From the NCBI GenBank assembly GCA_047967505.1, contig CM106538.1: a stretch of 64,000 nucleotides of DNA, one strand, 5' to 3'. Below the pieces are notes generated by a model. It was not told the DNA's origin and did no database searches. It worked only from the letters and a program-made list of their open reading frames with translations. How positions within the stretch are numbered: position 1 is the first letter of the stretch; each line of letters opens with the position of its first letter. The position numbers and the translations under genes were made by a program. This document shows, piece after piece, positions 63,698-64,000 of this stretch. The stretch comes from Dipteris shenzhenensis (lineage: Eukaryota > Polypodiophyta > Polypodiopsida > Gleicheniales).

Positions 63698-64000
63698 GAG
63701 AAGCTTGATTTTGAAATTACCAAGCTTGCTCATACAGATATAGCCCTGGGTATGGCATGACATTCTAAGAAGAATCCAGCCATTGATTGGCAAAAGCACG
63801 TATATCAATTTAAGATGAATGATGTGCTTTATGTCTTGCGAGGTGAGAAAGATGTACCTCAGGGACCGTTGGTTTCCGTGATGGAAATCCGAAAAGCTCA
63901 AAAAGAGTTTTTATTCCTTTGCACAGCATTGGTAGAGCCGGTTGATGATTCTTCGGCTAGCACTGATGTTACACAAAGTGGTGAGATGGCCAAGCTGGCT
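63514..64000 (+). pseudogene. Gypsy pol continuation (second protease copy to pre-RT)
   Basis: The shifted frame (open to 63760) repeats VLFDSASTHNVIN and continues EKLDFEITKLAHTDIALGMA, ended by TGA at 63758-63760 where Trp is expected. The same frame then continues HSKKNPAIDWQKHVYQFKMN and EIRKAQKEFLFLCTALVEP, the region between protease and RT in this lineage. RT lies past the window edge. Confidence 0.75.

Noticed and set aside
1-64000. tRNA or rRNA genes
   Set aside because: No cloverleaf or rRNA sequence noticed; the tRNA-Met complements seen are retrotransposon primer-binding sites.

Overview
The window is nuclear DNA of a land plant with a large, transposon-rich genome. The evidence is a multi-exon ABCA-type (ABC transporter subfamily A) gene with GT-AG introns and a plant-type N-terminus, embedded in Ty1/copia, Ty3/gypsy, LINE and Penelope-like sequences. 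The 17.5-kb intron, the Penelope-like reverse transcriptase and the load of decayed LINEs would suit a fern or other large-genome non-seed plant, but that placement is inference. No bacterial operons, tRNA, rRNA or CRISPR were seen.

Left third (1-20 kb): a broken L1-type LINE (1-3.48 kb, +), a Penelope-like RT relic (3.5-5.0 kb, -), a 5'-truncated copia pol (5.3-7.3 kb, +), a lone LTR (7.75-8.33 kb), then a 6.3-kb gag-only LTR element (9,432-15,757). Its 1.53-kb LTRs look identical. It carries an intact 700-codon gag and a separate upstream mini-ORF with a CCHC zinc knuckle, and no pol. LINE fragments follow (16.7-19.9 kb).

Middle (20-35 kb): a full-length copia element (20,231-25,674; TSD CACCA) killed by stops that are 10 TAG, 2 TGA and no TAA. 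Next is a long inverted duplication of LINE sequence (26.7-29.5 kb), a protein-kinase relic (about 33.1-33.4 kb) and a 181-bp tandem duplication just upstream of the ABCA gene.

Right half (35-64 kb): the ABCA gene. Eight exons (35,176-57,784) join in one open frame of about 441 codons and the gene runs on toward or past the right edge. Intron 1 holds a gypsy integrase relic (-). Intron 6 (38,869-56,398) holds a solo LTR, a 2.27-kb gag-only LTR element with perfect TSD AGAAT, copia and gypsy relics, LINE pieces, and a reverse-oriented copia element whose leader is packed with GTACGG and TGCAAA motifs. Intron 8 and beyond hold more LINE sequence and the 5' half of a Ty3/gypsy element (LTR 60,320-60,781; gag-protease from 62,137) with a frameshifting tandem duplication of its protease.

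All calls come from reading the sequence and from family motifs; no searches were run. Repeat identities and boundaries were judged by eye.
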